Source: Pseudomonas fluorescens (GTDB lineage: Bacteria; Pseudomonadota; Gammaproteobacteria; Pseudomonadales; Pseudomonadaceae). From it: a stretch of 64,000 nt of DNA. Under the pieces are notes generated by a model. The model saw only the letters and a program-made list of their open reading frames with translations. It was not told where the DNA came from and searched no databases. The DNA lies in assembly GCF_001708445.1 (NCBI RefSeq), contig NZ_CP015637.1, positions 1,737,001-1,801,000 of the forward strand, given 5' to 3'. The translations under genes and the position numbers were made by a program. Positions within the stretch are counted from its first letter, which is position 1. The number at the start of each line of letters is the position of its first letter. Positions 1 through 9,687 of the stretch are shown here, in pieces.

Positions 1-1
1 G

Positions 2-373
2 TTGTCCGCGGTGCTGGTGCGCAACCTGCGGGCGAGCATGTTGATGGAGTTGCAGGCCGACCATGTCACCGCCGCCCGCGCCCGGGGGTTGTCGGAGGCT
101 GCGGTGTTTCGCCGGCATGTGTTGCCCAATTCCCTGGTGCCGGCGGTCAACCTGCTGGCGGTGAACATCGGTTGGTTGATCAGCGGCACGGTGGTGATCG
201 AAAGCCTGTTCGCCATTCCCGGCATCGGCCAGTTGCTGGTCCGTGGCATCTTTACCCGCGACTACATGGTGGTGCAGGGGGTGGCCATGGTGCTGGCCTG
301 TGCGACGGTGGTGGTCAACTTTGTGGCGGATGTCGTGACCGTCGCCCTCGACCCACGGGTGAAAATGCAATGA
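2..373 (+). CDS. ABC transporter permease, DppB/OppB type (partial, 5' end outside window)
   Basis: C-terminal 123 residues of an inner-membrane permease of a peptide/nickel-type ABC importer. The gene begins before the window, so the first codon seen is not the real start. The cytoplasmic EAA loop that docks the ATPase is visible as ARARGLSEAAVFRRHVLPN, followed by two or three hydrophobic segments and the usual DPRVK ending. Its stop overlaps the next permease start (ATGA at 370-373), which indicates translational coupling in a permease-permease-ATPase-ATPase-binding protein operon. The substrate cannot be read from the sequence; di/oligopeptides are the family's commonest ligands. Confidence 0.9.
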   Translation: MSAVLVRNLRASMLMELQADHVTAARARGLSEAAVFRRHVLPNSLVPAVNLLAVNIGWLISGTVVIESLFAIPGIGQLLVRGIFTRDYMVVQGVAMVLACATVVVNFVADVVTVALDPRVKMQ

Positions 374-1227
374 ACAGCCGCTCGTTGATTGTGCCCTGGC
401 GCTTGCGCTTGCGGTTTGGCTTTCGCAATGGCCGGCTGACCGCCGCGTGGGGCCTGGCGATTCTGTTGGCGTGGTTTGCCTTGGCGCTGTTCGCGCCGTG
501 GGTCGCGCCCTATGACCCGATTGCGCAGAACACGGATCTGAGCCTGCTGGGGCCAAGCCTTGCCCATCCGTTTGGCACGGACAATTATGGTCGTGACATC
601 CTTTCGCGGGTGATCTGGGGCGCGCGCATTGACCTGCAATTGGCCATTGTCGGGGTGATTTTCCCGTTCATGATCGGCACCTTTGTCGGTGCGGTTTCCG
701 GCTACATCGGCGGGCGTTTCGACAATTTCTGCATGCGCGTGATCGACGTGGTCCTGGCGTTCCCGTTCCTGGTATTGATGTTGGCGATCATGGCCATCCT
801 CGGCCCGGGCTTGAAGAGTTTTTATATCGCCATGGCACTGGTGGGCTGGGTGTCGTATGCGCGGTTGATCCGCTCGCAGATCCTGGTGCTCAAGGAAAGC
901 GACTTTGCCCTGGCGGCCAAGAGCCTGGGCTTTGGCCACGGGCGCATCCTGTTTCGGCATTTGCTGCCCAACGCCCTGTTTGGCTCGATTGTGTTTTCCA
1001 TGTCTGACGCCGTGCTGGTGCTGCTCAATGGGGCGGCGGTGAGCTACCTCGGCCTGGGTGTACAACCGCCGACCGCCGAATGGGGCACCATGGTGGCCGA
1101 AGGGCAGGCCTTTATCACCACGGCCTGGTGGCTCTGCACCTTCCCGGGCCTGGCCATCGTGACCCTGGCCATGGGCTTCAGCCTGTTGGCCGACGGTGTG
1201 GCGCAAGTGCTGGGGGATCGAACATGA
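370..1227 (+). CDS. ABC transporter permease, DppC/OppC type
   Basis: Second inner-membrane permease of the importer, 285 residues, a normal length for DppC-like proteins. The start is the ATG overlapping the previous stop; an upstream extension of the frame is not protein-like. An N-terminal hydrophobic segment (about residues 20-40) is followed by the DppC-type periplasmic stretch with GTDNYGRDILSRVIWGAR, then the multi-span BPD_transp_1 domain with its EAA loop (LAAKSLGFGHGRILFRHLLP). The stop overlaps the ATPase start (ATGA, 1224-1227). It should pair with the upstream permease to form the channel. Family assignment is firm; the substrate is not known. Confidence 0.93.
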   Translation: MNSRSLIVPWRLRLRFGFRNGRLTAAWGLAILLAWFALALFAPWVAPYDPIAQNTDLSLLGPSLAHPFGTDNYGRDILSRVIWGARIDLQLAIVGVIFPFMIGTFVGAVSGYIGGRFDNFCMRVIDVVLAFPFLVLMLAIMAILGPGLKSFYIAMALVGWVSYARLIRSQILVLKESDFALAAKSLGFGHGRILFRHLLPNALFGSIVFSMSDAVLVLLNGAAVSYLGLGVQPPTAEWGTMVAEGQAFITTAWWLCTFPGLAIVTLAMGFSLLADGVAQVLGDRT

Positions 1228-2180
1228 GCCTGCTTCAGGTACAGGACTTGAGTGTGATCGCCCATAACGCCGGGCGTGATGTCACCCTGGTCGATCGTGT
1301 GTCCTTTGACCTGGCCGAAGGTGAAATCCTCGGCCTGGTGGGTGAAAGCGGCTCGGGCAAGACGATGGCCTGTCGCGGGCTGATGCGCTTGTTGCCGTCG
1401 CCCAACCTGCGGGTGCAAGGCGGGGCCGTGCGCCTGGCCGGTCGCGATTTGTTGCAGCTGGATGACGCCGGCATGCGCGCAGTGCGTGGCGGGCAACTGG
1501 GCATGATCTTCCAGAACCCCAGCAGCCACCTCGACCCGCTGATGCGCATTGGCGAGCAGATCGCCGAGGGGATTCGCCTGCATCAAGGTGCGTCGAAGAA
1601 AGACGCGCGCCTGCAAGCCATCGACGTGCTGCGCCAGGTGGGGATTCCCGATCCCCAGGCGCGGGTCGACAACTATCCCCATGAGTTTTCCGGCGGCATG
1701 CGCCAGCGCGCGATGATCGCCGTGGCCCTGGGCTGCAACCCGCAGGTGTTGATCGCCGATGAGCCGACCACGGCCCTCGATGTGACCGTGCAGGCGCAAA
1801 TCCTGCGCCTGTTGCTGGACCTGCGCGACCAGCGTGGCCTGTCGATCATCATGATCACCCACGACCTCGGCGTGGTGGCGCAGACCTGCGACTCCATCGC
1901 CGTGATGTACGCCGGTCGTCTGTGCGAGCATGGCAGCAAATACGACCTGCTGGCCCACCCCCGGCATCCTTACACCGCTGGGCTGATCGACTGCCAGCCT
2001 GCCCACAGCAGCGGGCATGCGTTGCTGCGCACCATCCCAGGCCAGCCGCCGCTGCTGGATGCGTTGCCCGCCGGGTGTCGCTTCAACCCACGCTGCCCGC
2101 AGGTCGGCGACCTATGCACCCAGCAGCAGCCTGAAGGCTCGCGTGTGGCCTGTCACTATCCTTTGGGAGATCGGCCATGA
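1224..2180 (+). CDS. ABC transporter ATP-binding protein, DppD/OppD type
   Basis: ATPase subunit of the importer, 318 residues. Walker A is GESGSGKT (residues 40-47), the ABC signature is [12 protein letters not shown], and Walker B is [12 protein letters not shown]. The C-terminal oligo_HPY extension with CRFNPRCP is characteristic of peptide-type importers. The start overlaps the upstream stop by four bases and the end overlaps the next ATPase by four bases, so all four transporter subunits are coupled. It powers uptake together with the DppF-type partner. The ligand is not determinable from sequence. Confidence 0.93.
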   Translation: MSLLQVQDLSVIAHNAGRDVTLVDRVSFDLAEGEILGLVGESGSGKTMACRGLMRLLPSPNLRVQGGAVRLAGRDLLQLDDAGMRAVRGGQLGMIFQNPSSHLDPLMRIGEQIAEGIRLHQGASKKDARLQAIDVLRQVGIPDPQARVDNYPHEFSGGMRQRAMIAVALGCNPQVLIADEPTTALDVTVQAQILRLLLDLRDQRGLSIIMITHDLGVVAQTCDSIAVMYAGRLCEHGSKYDLLAHPRHPYTAGLIDCQPAHSSGHALLRTIPGQPPLLDALPAGCRFNPRCPQVGDLCTQQQPEGSRVACHYPLGDRP

Positions 2181-3196
2181 GCCTGTTGCAGGTCAAAGAC
2201 CTGGAGGTGCGCTTTGCCGCGTCTGGCACTGGCGTGTTGGGTTTGAACAAGCAGTGGGTGAGGGCGGTGAACGGGGTATCGCTGAACCTGGCGGCGGGCG
2301 AGACCCTCGGCCTGGTGGGCGAATCCGGCAGCGGCAAGAGCACTCTGGGCCGTGCGATTCTGCACCTCAACCCGATCAGCGCCGGCCAAGTGTTGTTCGA
2401 CGGTATTGATATGGCCCACGGCAGCGCCATCGATATCGCCCGGCTGCGCCATGAAACCGCGATGATTTTCCAGGACCCGTATGCCGCGCTGAACCCGCGC
2501 CACACCATTGGCGAAACCATTGCCGAGGTGCTGCGGGTGCAACGCAAGGTCCCCGCGCAACAGATTCCGGCTCGCGTCAACGAACTGCTCGACCTGGTCG
2601 GCCTGCGTCCCGAACTCGCCGAGCGCAAACCCGGCGCGCTCAGCGGCGGCCAGTGCCAGCGCGTGGGCATCGCCCGGGCGCTGGCGGTGGAGCCGCGCTT
2701 GATCATCGCTGATGAGTGTGTGGCGGCGCTGGATGTGTCGATCCAGGGCCAGATCATCAACCTGTTGCTGGAGCTGCAACAGCGCATGAACCTGGCGATC
2801 CTGTTCATCGCCCATGACCTGGCCATCGTGCGCCGCCTGTGCGACCGCGTGGCGGTGATGTACCTGGGCAAGATCGTCGAGGAGGGCCCGGTGGAGGCGG
2901 TGTTCACCTCGCCGCGCCATCCGTATACGGCGGCGCTGATCCAGGCGATCCCGGAGATCGATCCGCATCGGCCCTTGCCTACGGAACCCTTGCCGGGTGA
3001 GCCACCCAGCCCATTGAACGTGCCCACCGGCTGTGCGTTTCACCCGCGTTGCCGGTATGCCAAGGCCCTGTGTTCCATGGTGTTGCCGCCGACCCATTTC
3101 CTGCACGAGCATCGGTACAGTTGCGTGCTTGAAGAACCGTTGACCCTTTCTGCCGTCCATAAACAAGGAGTTATGACATGCAATCCCGCCACTTGA
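2177..3196 (+). CDS. ABC transporter ATP-binding protein, DppF/OppF type
   Basis: Second ATPase of the importer, 339 residues. Walker A GESGSGKS lies near residues 52-59, and the signature is LSGGQCQRVGIARAL. Walker B reads LIIADECVAALDVS; most relatives have ADEPVSALDVS, so the Pro to Cys change is unusual, although the catalytic Asp-Glu pair is intact. A C-terminal oligo_HPY region (CAFHPRCRYA) is present. The 3' end overlaps the binding-protein gene by 19 bases in another frame, so the operon continues without a gap. Confidence 0.92.
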   Translation: MSLLQVKDLEVRFAASGTGVLGLNKQWVRAVNGVSLNLAAGETLGLVGESGSGKSTLGRAILHLNPISAGQVLFDGIDMAHGSAIDIARLRHETAMIFQDPYAALNPRHTIGETIAEVLRVQRKVPAQQIPARVNELLDLVGLRPELAERKPGALSGGQCQRVGIARALAVEPRLIIADECVAALDVSIQGQIINLLLELQQRMNLAILFIAHDLAIVRRLCDRVAVMYLGKIVEEGPVEAVFTSPRHPYTAALIQAIPEIDPHRPLPTEPLPGEPPSPLNVPTGCAFHPRCRYAKALCSMVLPPTHFLHEHRYSCVLEEPLTLSAVHKQGVMTCNPAT

Positions 3197-4692
3197 AGTT
3201 GCTCGCTGCTGCGACGTTAACCGCCTGGTCCCTCACTGCCGGGCTGGCCCAGGCCGCCGGCGTACTGACCATCGGTTGCCGTGAAGACAGCACCACGTTT
3301 GACCCGATCAAAAGTGCGCAGAACCGCGACACCTGGGTATTCGCCAACGTCTACGACACCCTGGTGCGTGTCGATAACCTGGGGACCAAGATGGAACCGG
3401 GGCTGGCCGAAAGCTGGGATATCTCCAAGGACGGCCTGACCTACACCTTCAAACTGCGCGAGGCGAAGTTCTCCGACGGCTCGCCGATCACCGCTGAGGA
3501 TGCGGCGTTCAGCCTGTTGCGTATCCGCGACAACAAGGCTTCGCTGTGGAGCGACCCGTTCAGCCTGATCAATACGGCCAAGGCCACCGACCCCAAAACC
3601 CTGGTCGTGACGCTGAAAACCCCTGCGGTCGCCTTCCTCTCGCAACTCGCGTCGCCGACGGTATCGATCCTGTCGGAAAAAGCCATGACCAAGATGGGCG
3701 AAGACGCCTACGCGGAAAACCCGGTGACTTCCGGTGCGTTTACCGTGGACGAATGGCGCAAGGGCGATCGGGTGATCCTGAAAAAGAACCCGAACTTCTG
3801 GCAGGCCAAGAACGTGAGCCTGGATGGCGTGGAGTGGGTGTCGGTCACTGACGACAACACGCGCATGCGCATGGTGCAGAACAACGAGCTGGACACGGCG
3901 ATCTTTGTACCGTTCTCCCGGGTGGAAGAGCTGAAAAAAGACAAGAACGTGGTGATCCACTCCGACCCGTCGACCCGTGAAGACCACCTGCTGATCAACC
4001 ACGAGCACGGCCTGTTGGCCAAGCCGGAAGTGCGTCAGGCACTGGACATGGCCATCGATAAACAATCGCTAGTGAAGACCGCCACTTACGGTCAAGGCAC
4101 CGTGGCCTATTCCTACATTCCAAAAGGCTCGCTGTACCACTACGCCAACAACCTGCAGCGCCCGTATGACCCCGCCGCCGCCAAGAAGCTGCTGGCCGAT
4201 GCCGGCGCCAAGGACTTGAAGCTCAACTATGTGGTCAACGCCGGCAACGAGGCCGACGAGCAGATTGCGGTGATCATCAAGGATCAACTGGCCAAGGTCG
4301 GCGTCACCGCCAACCTACAGAAAGTCGACCCGACTCAAAGCTGGCAGATGCTGGTGGACGGTACTTACGATATTTCAGTGATGTACTGGACCAACGACAT
4401 CCTCGACCCGGACCAGAAGACCACCTTCGTACTGGGCCACGACACCAACCAGAACTACATGACCCGCTACAAGAACGACCAGGTCAAGGCGCTGGTGGCC
4501 GCGGCCCGCATCGAGGCCGACCCGGCCAAGCGTGAGCAGATGTATATCGACCTGCAGAAACTGGCGAAACAGGATGTGAACTGGATCGACCTGTACTACA
4601 GCCCGTACATCAACATCTCGCGCAAGAATGTGAGCAACTTCCTGCAAAACCCACTGGGACGCTTCACCCTTGAGGAAGTGGTGAAAAACTAA
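3178..4692 (+). CDS. ABC transporter periplasmic substrate-binding protein (SBP_bac_5 family)
   Basis: Periplasmic receptor of the importer, 504 residues, matching the usual 500-540 of DppA/OppA-like proteins. Residues 1-27 form a Sec signal peptide (basic start, hydrophobic core, LAQAAG cleavage region). The mature part starts LTIGCREDSTTFDP and contains the family pattern EPGLAESWDISKDGLTYTF, typical of SBP_bac_5 proteins that bind peptides, opines or similar small ligands. It ends the operon. A REPIN follows and separates it from the convergent yciK. No ligand-specific residues can be judged. Confidence 0.93.
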   Translation: MQSRHLKLLAAATLTAWSLTAGLAQAAGVLTIGCREDSTTFDPIKSAQNRDTWVFANVYDTLVRVDNLGTKMEPGLAESWDISKDGLTYTFKLREAKFSDGSPITAEDAAFSLLRIRDNKASLWSDPFSLINTAKATDPKTLVVTLKTPAVAFLSQLASPTVSILSEKAMTKMGEDAYAENPVTSGAFTVDEWRKGDRVILKKNPNFWQAKNVSLDGVEWVSVTDDNTRMRMVQNNELDTAIFVPFSRVEELKKDKNVVIHSDPSTREDHLLINHEHGLLAKPEVRQALDMAIDKQSLVKTATYGQGTVAYSYIPKGSLYHYANNLQRPYDPAAAKKLLADAGAKDLKLNYVVNAGNEADEQIAVIIKDQLAKVGVTANLQKVDPTQSWQMLVDGTYDISVMYWTNDILDPDQKTTFVLGHDTNQNYMTRYKNDQVKALVAAARIEADPAKREQMYIDLQKLAKQDVNWIDLYYSPYINISRKNVSNFLQNPLGRFTLEEVVKN

Positions 4693-4714
4693 GGCCCAGG
4701 GAACACCGCAATAG

Positions 4715-4808
4715 AAATGTGGGAGGGGGCTTGCCCCCGATGGCAGGGTGTCAGTCACTGTATCTGTGGCTTCACACCGCCATCGGGAGCAAGCCCCCTC
4801 CCACATTT
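4715..4808. repeat. REPIN (inverted pair of REP units, family 1)
   Basis: Two REP units in inverted orientation flank a short variable centre. The left arm contains GTGGGAGGGGGCTTGC and the right arm is its near-perfect complement, ending CCCCTCCCACATTT. The same unit pair occurs at 9611-9687 and 43861-43951. It lies between the convergent ABC-importer operon and yciK, the usual 3'-flanking position of these elements, which are thought to be moved by RAYT transposases encoded elsewhere. It may also act as a transcript end. Confidence 0.88.
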
Positions 4809-4812
4809 GGTT

Positions 4813-5553
4813 TTACTGCGCGTCGAACGCCTGCCCATTGATCCCGGTACTGTCCGGCCCCATCAGGTACAGGTACACCGGCATGATTGCTTCCGGTGCC
4901 GGGTTATCCGCCGGGTTTTCCCCTGGGTACGCCTGGGCCCGCATGCTGGTGCGCGTGGCGCCTGGGTTGATGCTGTTGGCCCGTACGGGCGCAACTGTGT
5001 CGAGCTCGTCGGCCAGGGTTTGCATCAGGCCTTCAGTGGCGAATTTCGACACGCCGTAAGCCCCCCAATACGCACGGCCCTTACGCCCGACGCTGCTGGA
5101 GGTGAACACCACCGACGCATCCTGGGACAGCTTGAGCAGTGGCAGCAGCGTACTGGTCAACATGAACATGGCATTCACGTTGATGTGCATCACCCGCATG
5201 AAGTTCTCGCCGGACAACTGCTCGATCGGCGTGCGTGGGCCGATGATCGAGGCGTTGTGCAGCAGGCCGTCGAGGTGGCCGAATTCTTTTTCGATCATCG
5301 CGGCCAGCTCATCGTATTGATGGGGCAGGGCGGTCTCCAGGTTGAACGGGATGACCACCGGTTGTGGGTGGCCGGCGGCTTCGATCTCGTCATACACCTG
5401 GGCCAGGTTGGCTTCGGTCTTGCCCAGCAACAGCACGGTGGCGCCATGGGCCGCGTAGGTTTTCGCTGCCGCCGCGCCAATCCCGCGACCCGCACCGGTC
5501 ACCAGGATGACCCGGCCTTTGAGCAGTTCTGGACGTGCAGAGTAATCAAACAT
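4813..5553 (-). CDS. yciK: YciK-type short-chain dehydrogenase/reductase
   Basis: Soluble Rossmann-fold SDR of 246 residues. The cofactor loop TGAGRGIG lies at residues 19-26, HNAS marks the NNAG-type motif, and the catalytic Ser-Tyr-Lys is seen as TSSSVG and YGVSK. Length and sequence fit YciK; the physiological substrate of this subfamily is not established. It is the last gene of a minus-strand run mtaD-ubiG-mupP-yciK, a conserved neighbourhood in Pseudomonas, 76 bases after mupP. Being an oxidoreductase is firm; the exact function is open. Confidence 0.9.
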   Translation of the reverse strand: MFDYSARPELLKGRVILVTGAGRGIGAAAAKTYAAHGATVLLLGKTEANLAQVYDEIEAAGHPQPVVIPFNLETALPHQYDELAAMIEKEFGHLDGLLHNASIIGPRTPIEQLSGENFMRVMHINVNAMFMLTSTLLPLLKLSQDASVVFTSSSVGRKGRAYWGAYGVSKFATEGLMQTLADELDTVAPVRANSINPGATRTSMRAQAYPGENPADNPAPEAIMPVYLYLMGPDSTGINGQAFDAQ

Positions 5554-5629
5554 AAAAAGCCTCGACAGAATTCAGTAGGTTGCAAACACCCACATTGGAT
5601 CTTCCTTAGTCAGTAGAGCGAGTGAGCCA

Positions 5630-6301
5630 TCAGCAACTGCACAGCGCGTTATCCAGCACCTTGCGCAGTTCCAGCGGGTGATCCACTACCACGTCCGCGC
5701 CCCAGTGACGTGGGTTGTCGTCCGGGTGGATATAGCCATAGGTCACCGCTGCAGTGCGGGTGCCGGCATCGCGGCCGGATTCGATGTCGCGCAGGTCATC
5801 GCCCACGAACAGCACGCTGGCCGGGTCCAGGTCGAGCATCTTGCACGCCAGGATCAGCGGCTCGGGGTGCGGCTTGCTGTTCGTCACGTGGTCCGGGCAG
5901 ATCAGCAACGCCGACCGCTCGGCCAGGCCCAGTTGCTGCATGATCGGTTCGGCAAAGCGCACCGGCTTGTTGGTGACCACGCCCCAGATCAGCTTGGACT
6001 TCTCGATGTCTTCCAGCAGCTCGGCCATGCCGTCGAACAACGCGCTGTGAATCGCGCAGCCCTTGAGGTAGCGCTCCAGGAATTCCTGGCGCAGCTCTTC
6101 AAAGCCTGGGGATTCCGGGTCCATGGAGAAGGTCACGGCGACCATCGCCCGTGCACCGCCGGAAATTTCATCGCGGATGTGCTGGTCGTTGACCGGCGCG
6201 AGGCCGCGGTCAGCGCGCATGGCCTGGCAGATGGCGATAAAGTCTGGCGCGGTGTCCAGCAAGGTACCGTCCATATCGAAGAGAACCGCTCGCAACTTCA
6301 C
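5630..6301 (-). CDS. mupP: N-acetylmuramic acid 6-phosphate phosphatase (HAD family)
   Basis: HAD-superfamily phosphatase, 223 residues. Motif I is [10 protein letters not shown] (nucleophile Asp9, acid/base Asp11), followed by VVTNKP (motif II) and [12 protein letters not shown] (motif IV). It resembles phosphoglycolate phosphatase Gph, but its position next to ubiG and yciK matches MupP. In Pseudomonas, MupP dephosphorylates MurNAc-6-P in the AnmK-MupP-AmgK-MurU cell-wall recycling route, which bypasses de novo UDP-MurNAc synthesis and contributes to intrinsic fosfomycin resistance. The family is seen directly; the specific substrate is inferred from synteny. It lies 4 bases after ubiG. Confidence 0.85.
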   Translation of the reverse strand: MKLRAVLFDMDGTLLDTAPDFIAICQAMRADRGLAPVNDQHIRDEISGGARAMVAVTFSMDPESPGFEELRQEFLERYLKGCAIHSALFDGMAELLEDIEKSKLIWGVVTNKPVRFAEPIMQQLGLAERSALLICPDHVTNSKPHPEPLILACKMLDLDPASVLFVGDDLRDIESGRDAGTRTAAVTYGYIHPDDNPRHWGADVVVDHPLELRKVLDNALCSC

Positions 6302-6305
6302 AGGC

Positions 6306-7004
6306 TCACTCCTCGCGCAGGGTCTGGATCATGTAGTTGACGTCGACGTCGCTGGCCAGCTTGTAGTGCTTGGTCAGCGGGTTGTAGGTCAGGCCGATGA
6401 TGTCCTTGACGGTCAGCCCGGCCTGGCGGCTCCACGCGCCCAGTTCGGATGGGCGGATAAATTTCTTGAAGTCATGGGTGCCGCGCGGCAGCAGCTTCAT
6501 GATGTATTCAGCGCCAATGATCGCGAACAGGTAAGCCTTGGGATTGCGGTTGATGGTGGAGAAGAACACCTGGCCGCCCGGCTTGACCATGCGGAAGCAG
6601 GCGCGGATCACCGAGGACGGGTCCGGCACGTGTTCCAGCATCTCAAGGCAAGTGACCACGTCGAACTGCTCGGGCAACTCGTCGGCCAGGGCTTCGGCAG
6701 TGATCTGGCGGTATTCCACGCTCACCCCGGACTCCAGCTGGTGCAACTGGGCCACGGCCAGCGGCGCTTCGCCCATGTCGATACCCATCACGGTCGCGCC
6801 GCGCTGGGCCATGGCTTCACTGAGGATGCCGCCACCGCAACCGACATCCAGCACCTTCTTGCCGGCCAGGTTGACGCGCTCGTCAATCCAGTTGACCCGC
6901 AGGGGGTTGATGTCGTGCAGGGGCTTGAACTCGCTTTCGCGGTCCCACCAGCGGTGCGCCAAGGCTTCGAATTTGGCGATTTCGGCGTGGTCAACGTTGC
7001 TCAT
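6306..7004 (-). CDS. ubiG: Ubiquinone biosynthesis O-methyltransferase UbiG
   Basis: SAM-dependent class I methyltransferase of 232 residues that carries out both O-methylations of ubiquinone synthesis. The SAM loop VLDVGCGGG lies at residues 51-59, and [10 protein letters not shown] and NRNPKAY are UbiG-type signatures. The start [16 protein letters not shown] matches the family; an upstream in-frame extension is not conserved-looking and was rejected. It lies between mtaD and mupP with only 4 bases to the latter, which suggests co-transcription. Function is confident. Confidence 0.95.
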   Translation of the reverse strand: MSNVDHAEIAKFEALAHRWWDRESEFKPLHDINPLRVNWIDERVNLAGKKVLDVGCGGGILSEAMAQRGATVMGIDMGEAPLAVAQLHQLESGVSVEYRQITAEALADELPEQFDVVTCLEMLEHVPDPSSVIRACFRMVKPGGQVFFSTINRNPKAYLFAIIGAEYIMKLLPRGTHDFKKFIRPSELGAWSRQAGLTVKDIIGLTYNPLTKHYKLASDVDVNYMIQTLREE

Positions 7005-7037
7005 GGTGCATCCTCTAAAACGGATAAATCGGTTTGT

Positions 7038-7065
7038 CGGTGCTGAACGCACGGGTTCAGCACCG
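7038..7065. other. Perfect 11-bp hairpin between mtaD and ubiG
   Basis: CGGTGCTGAAC and its exact complement GTTCAGCACCG flank a six-base loop in the 70-base gap between mtaD (upstream on the minus strand) and ubiG. There is no T run on either side, so it is not a classical intrinsic terminator. It could be an RNA-processing or stability element within a polycistronic transcript, or a weak terminator for mtaD. Confidence 0.55.
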
Positions 7066-7074
7066 GCGTTATGC

Positions 7075-8400
7075 TTAGTGCCCGCTGATGCGTCTACCCC
7101 AGGCAATGGCCGTGGCGGTCAACTGTTGTTCATCCATGCGGGTCAATTGCCGGTCGTCGAGCAACTGCTTGCCGGCGACCCAAAGGTGTTTCACGCAATC
7201 GCGTCCGGTGGCATATATAAGTTGTGAGACCGGATCGTAGATCGGTTGTTGCGCCAACCCTGAAAGATCGAAGGCCACGATATCCGCTGCCTTGCCGACT
7301 TCCAGCGAACCTATCTCGCTCTCCAGGCCCAGGGCCCGGGCGCCGTTGAGGGTCGCCATGCGCAGGGCGCGATGGGCGTCCAGCGCGGTGGCCGAGCCGG
7401 CAACGGCCTTGGCCAGCATTGCAGCCGTGCGGGTTTCGCCCAACAGGTCCAGGTCATTGTTGCTGGCGGCGCCATCGGTGCCGATGGCCACGTTGACGCC
7501 AGCCTGCCACAGACGCTCCACCGGGCAGAAGCCGCTGGCCAGTTTCAGGTTCGATTCCGGGCAATGGATCACGCTGGTGTTGCTTTCTACCAGCAAAGCC
7601 AGGTCATCCTCGCTGATTTGGGTCATGTGAACGGCCTGGAAGCGCGGGCCCAGCAGGCCGAGGCGGCCTAGGCGTGCCAGCGGGCGTTCGCCGGTCTGCT
7701 CCACCGCCTGTTGCACCTCATGCGCGGTTTCGTGCACATGCATATGGATTGCGGCGTCCAGCTCCTCGGCGATCACCCGGATCTTTTCCAGGTTGGCATC
7801 GCTCACGGTGTAGGGGGCGTGGGGGCCGAAGGTGATCCTGATGCGTGGGTGATGCTTGAGGTCGCCGAACAGCTCGATGCCCTGGCGCAGAGCTTCATCG
7901 GCGGTGCTGGCGCCGGGAATCGGGAAGTCGAGGATCGGAACCGCGATCTGTGCGCGCATGCCGCTGTTGTGCACGCACTCGCTGGCGACCTTGGGGTAGA
8001 AGTACATGTCCGAGAAACACGTAATGCCGCCCTTGAGCTGTTCGGCGATGGCCAGGTCGGTGCCGTCGCGCACGAAGGCTTCGTCGACCCACTTGGCTTC
8101 GGCGGGCCAGATGTGTTTTTCCAGCCAGGTCATCAGTGGCAAGTCGTCGGCCAGGCCGCGAAACAGGCTCATCGCCGCATGCCCGTGGGCGTTGACCAGG
8201 CCCGGGCTGAGCAGCATGCCCGGCAGCTCGCGGACTTCACGGGCCGAAAGCTTCAAGGCCGTCGCCCGTGGCCCGATAAAGGCAATGCGCCCATCGCGGA
8301 TGCCCAGGGCATGCTCCTTGAGCACCACGCCGGCAGGTTCGACAGGTACCAGCCAGGTCGGCAGTAGCAATAAGTCGAGCGGGGCGGCAGTGGGGGTCAT
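7075..8400 (-). CDS. mtaD: 5-methylthioadenosine/S-adenosylhomocysteine deaminase (TRZ/ATZ amidohydrolase)
   Basis: Metal-dependent amidohydrolase of 441 residues. The metal ligands HxH are in NAHGHAAMS (His72, His74), with further family sites [18 protein letters not shown] and GTDGAASNN. In Pseudomonas the protein at this locus deaminates methylthioadenosine to methylthioinosine, the first step of an MTA route that differs from the usual nucleosidase. It is divergent from mtnA, another methionine-salvage gene, with a 109-base shared promoter region. The family is firm; MTA as the substrate is inferred from the neighbour and from known Pseudomonas biochemistry. Confidence 0.85.
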   Translation of the reverse strand: MTPTAAPLDLLLLPTWLVPVEPAGVVLKEHALGIRDGRIAFIGPRATALKLSAREVRELPGMLLSPGLVNAHGHAAMSLFRGLADDLPLMTWLEKHIWPAEAKWVDEAFVRDGTDLAIAEQLKGGITCFSDMYFYPKVASECVHNSGMRAQIAVPILDFPIPGASTADEALRQGIELFGDLKHHPRIRITFGPHAPYTVSDANLEKIRVIAEELDAAIHMHVHETAHEVQQAVEQTGERPLARLGRLGLLGPRFQAVHMTQISEDDLALLVESNTSVIHCPESNLKLASGFCPVERLWQAGVNVAIGTDGAASNNDLDLLGETRTAAMLAKAVAGSATALDAHRALRMATLNGARALGLESEIGSLEVGKAADIVAFDLSGLAQQPIYDPVSQLIYATGRDCVKHLWVAGKQLLDDRQLTRMDEQQLTATAIAWGRRISGH

Positions 8401-8509
8401 CGAAGGCTTCTTCCTGGGCAGCTATAAAAGAAGCGCGAAGTATACCCGAGCGTCCTGGCTGGCGGATCGCTATAATCGGCGGCTTTTGTTCATGAGAGCG
8501 GGGTGAGGG

Positions 8510-9586
8510 ATGCGCGATCGACTGTTGGCCGCGGAGAAAGTGAAGGCCATCGATTGGCGTGATGGCGCACTGCACCTGCTCGATCAGCGTGTGTTGCCCT
8601 CGCGGGAAAGCTGGGTGAGCTGCTCCACGGTGGAGGAGGTGGCTGCGGCCATTCGCGCCATGGTGGTGCGCGGCGCCTCGGCCATCGGCATCAGCGCCGC
8701 CTATGGCCTGGTGCTCGCCGCCCGCGAACGCATCGCAGAAGGCGGCGACTGGCAGGCCGCGTGGGAAGAAGACTACGCACTACTGGCCGCGACTCGCTCG
8801 ACCGCCTCGAACCTGTTCTGGGCCCTCAAGCGCATGCGCGACCGCCTGGACCGCGTCAAAAAGCACGCCGACCCGCTGGCGATGCTGGAAGCCGAGGCTA
8901 TTGCAATCCATGAAAGCGATCGTGAAGCCAACCTTGTCATGGCCCAACTGGGCGTCGAACGGATTCGCAAGCACCAAGGCAATGCCCAGGCGATCCTGAC
9001 CCATGGCAACGCCGGCGCGTTGGCCACGGGAGGCTTCGGCACGGCCCTCGGCGTGATTCGCGCGGCCTTCCTGGAGGGGTTGGTCGAACAGGTCTACGCC
9101 AACGAAACCCGGCCCTGGTTGCAAGGCTCGCGCCTGACCGCCTGGGAATTGGCGGGCGATGGTGTTCCGGTGATGGTCAATGCGGATTCGGCGGGCGCGC
9201 ATATTCTCAAGACCAAGGGCGTCACCTGGGTCGTTGTCGGCGCCGACTGTATCGCGGCCAATGGCGATGTGATCGGCAAGATCGGTACCTATCAACTGGC
9301 GGTGTGCGCCATGCACCACGGCGTACGGTTTATGGTGGTGGCGCCGAGCTCGACCCTCGACCTGATGATGGCGACCGGCGATGACGTGGCGCTGGAAGAG
9401 CGTGATGCCGATGAATTGCTGGAAGTCGCGGGCCAGCGCTTCGCCGCCGATGTGAGTGCCTATAACCCGGTGTTTGACGTGACCCCGGCCGACCTGATCG
9501 ATGTGATCGTGACCGAAAAAGGCATCGTCGAGCGTCCTGACACGGTCAAGCTGGCCAAGTTGATGTGTCGTAAACGCCTGCATTGA
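8510..9586 (+). CDS. mtnA: S-methyl-5-thioribose-1-phosphate isomerase MtnA, with atypical active site
   Basis: Full-length MtnA/eIF2B-alpha-like protein (358 residues), expected to isomerise methylthioribose-1-P to methylthioribulose-1-P in methionine salvage. The catalytic Asp is retained (Asp246 in [12 protein letters not shown]). The family's catalytic Cys, in the THCNAG motif, is replaced by Gly166 ([14 protein letters not shown]). Two other usually near-invariant spots also differ: RGASAIG for RGAPAIG and GDVIGKIGT for GDVANKIGT. The numbering offset fits the B. subtilis pair Cys160/Asp240. The gene could therefore be impaired, or have changed function. A TATAAT hexamer at 8471-8476 is a candidate -10 box. 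Confidence 0.88.
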   Translation: MRDRLLAAEKVKAIDWRDGALHLLDQRVLPSRESWVSCSTVEEVAAAIRAMVVRGASAIGISAAYGLVLAARERIAEGGDWQAAWEEDYALLAATRSTASNLFWALKRMRDRLDRVKKHADPLAMLEAEAIAIHESDREANLVMAQLGVERIRKHQGNAQAILTHGNAGALATGGFGTALGVIRAAFLEGLVEQVYANETRPWLQGSRLTAWELAGDGVPVMVNADSAGAHILKTKGVTWVVVGADCIAANGDVIGKIGTYQLAVCAMHHGVRFMVVAPSSTLDLMMATGDDVALEERDADELLEVAGQRFAADVSAYNPVFDVTPADLIDVIVTEKGIVERPDTVKLAKLMCRKRLH

Positions 9587-9610
9587 TGGCTGCGGTGTTT
9601 GTGAAAATGG

Positions 9611-9687
9611 CTATCGGGGGCAAGCCCCTCCCACACTTGAATGGTGAACACAGTCAAAATGTGGGAGGGGGGCTTGCCCCCGATTGG
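9611..9687. repeat. REPIN (inverted pair of REP units, family 1)
   Basis: The left unit TATCGGGGGCAAGCCCCTCC and a right unit beginning ATGTGGGAGGGGGGCTTGCC are inverted around a 15-20 base centre. It is the same family as the elements at 4715-4808 and 43861-43951, in the opposite arrangement to the first. It sits just after mtnA, where a transcript end is expected. Confidence 0.88.

Noticed and set aside
4715..4808. CRISPR-like repeats
   Set aside because: Repeats are inverted pairs at dispersed sites, not regularly spaced direct repeats; no cas genes.
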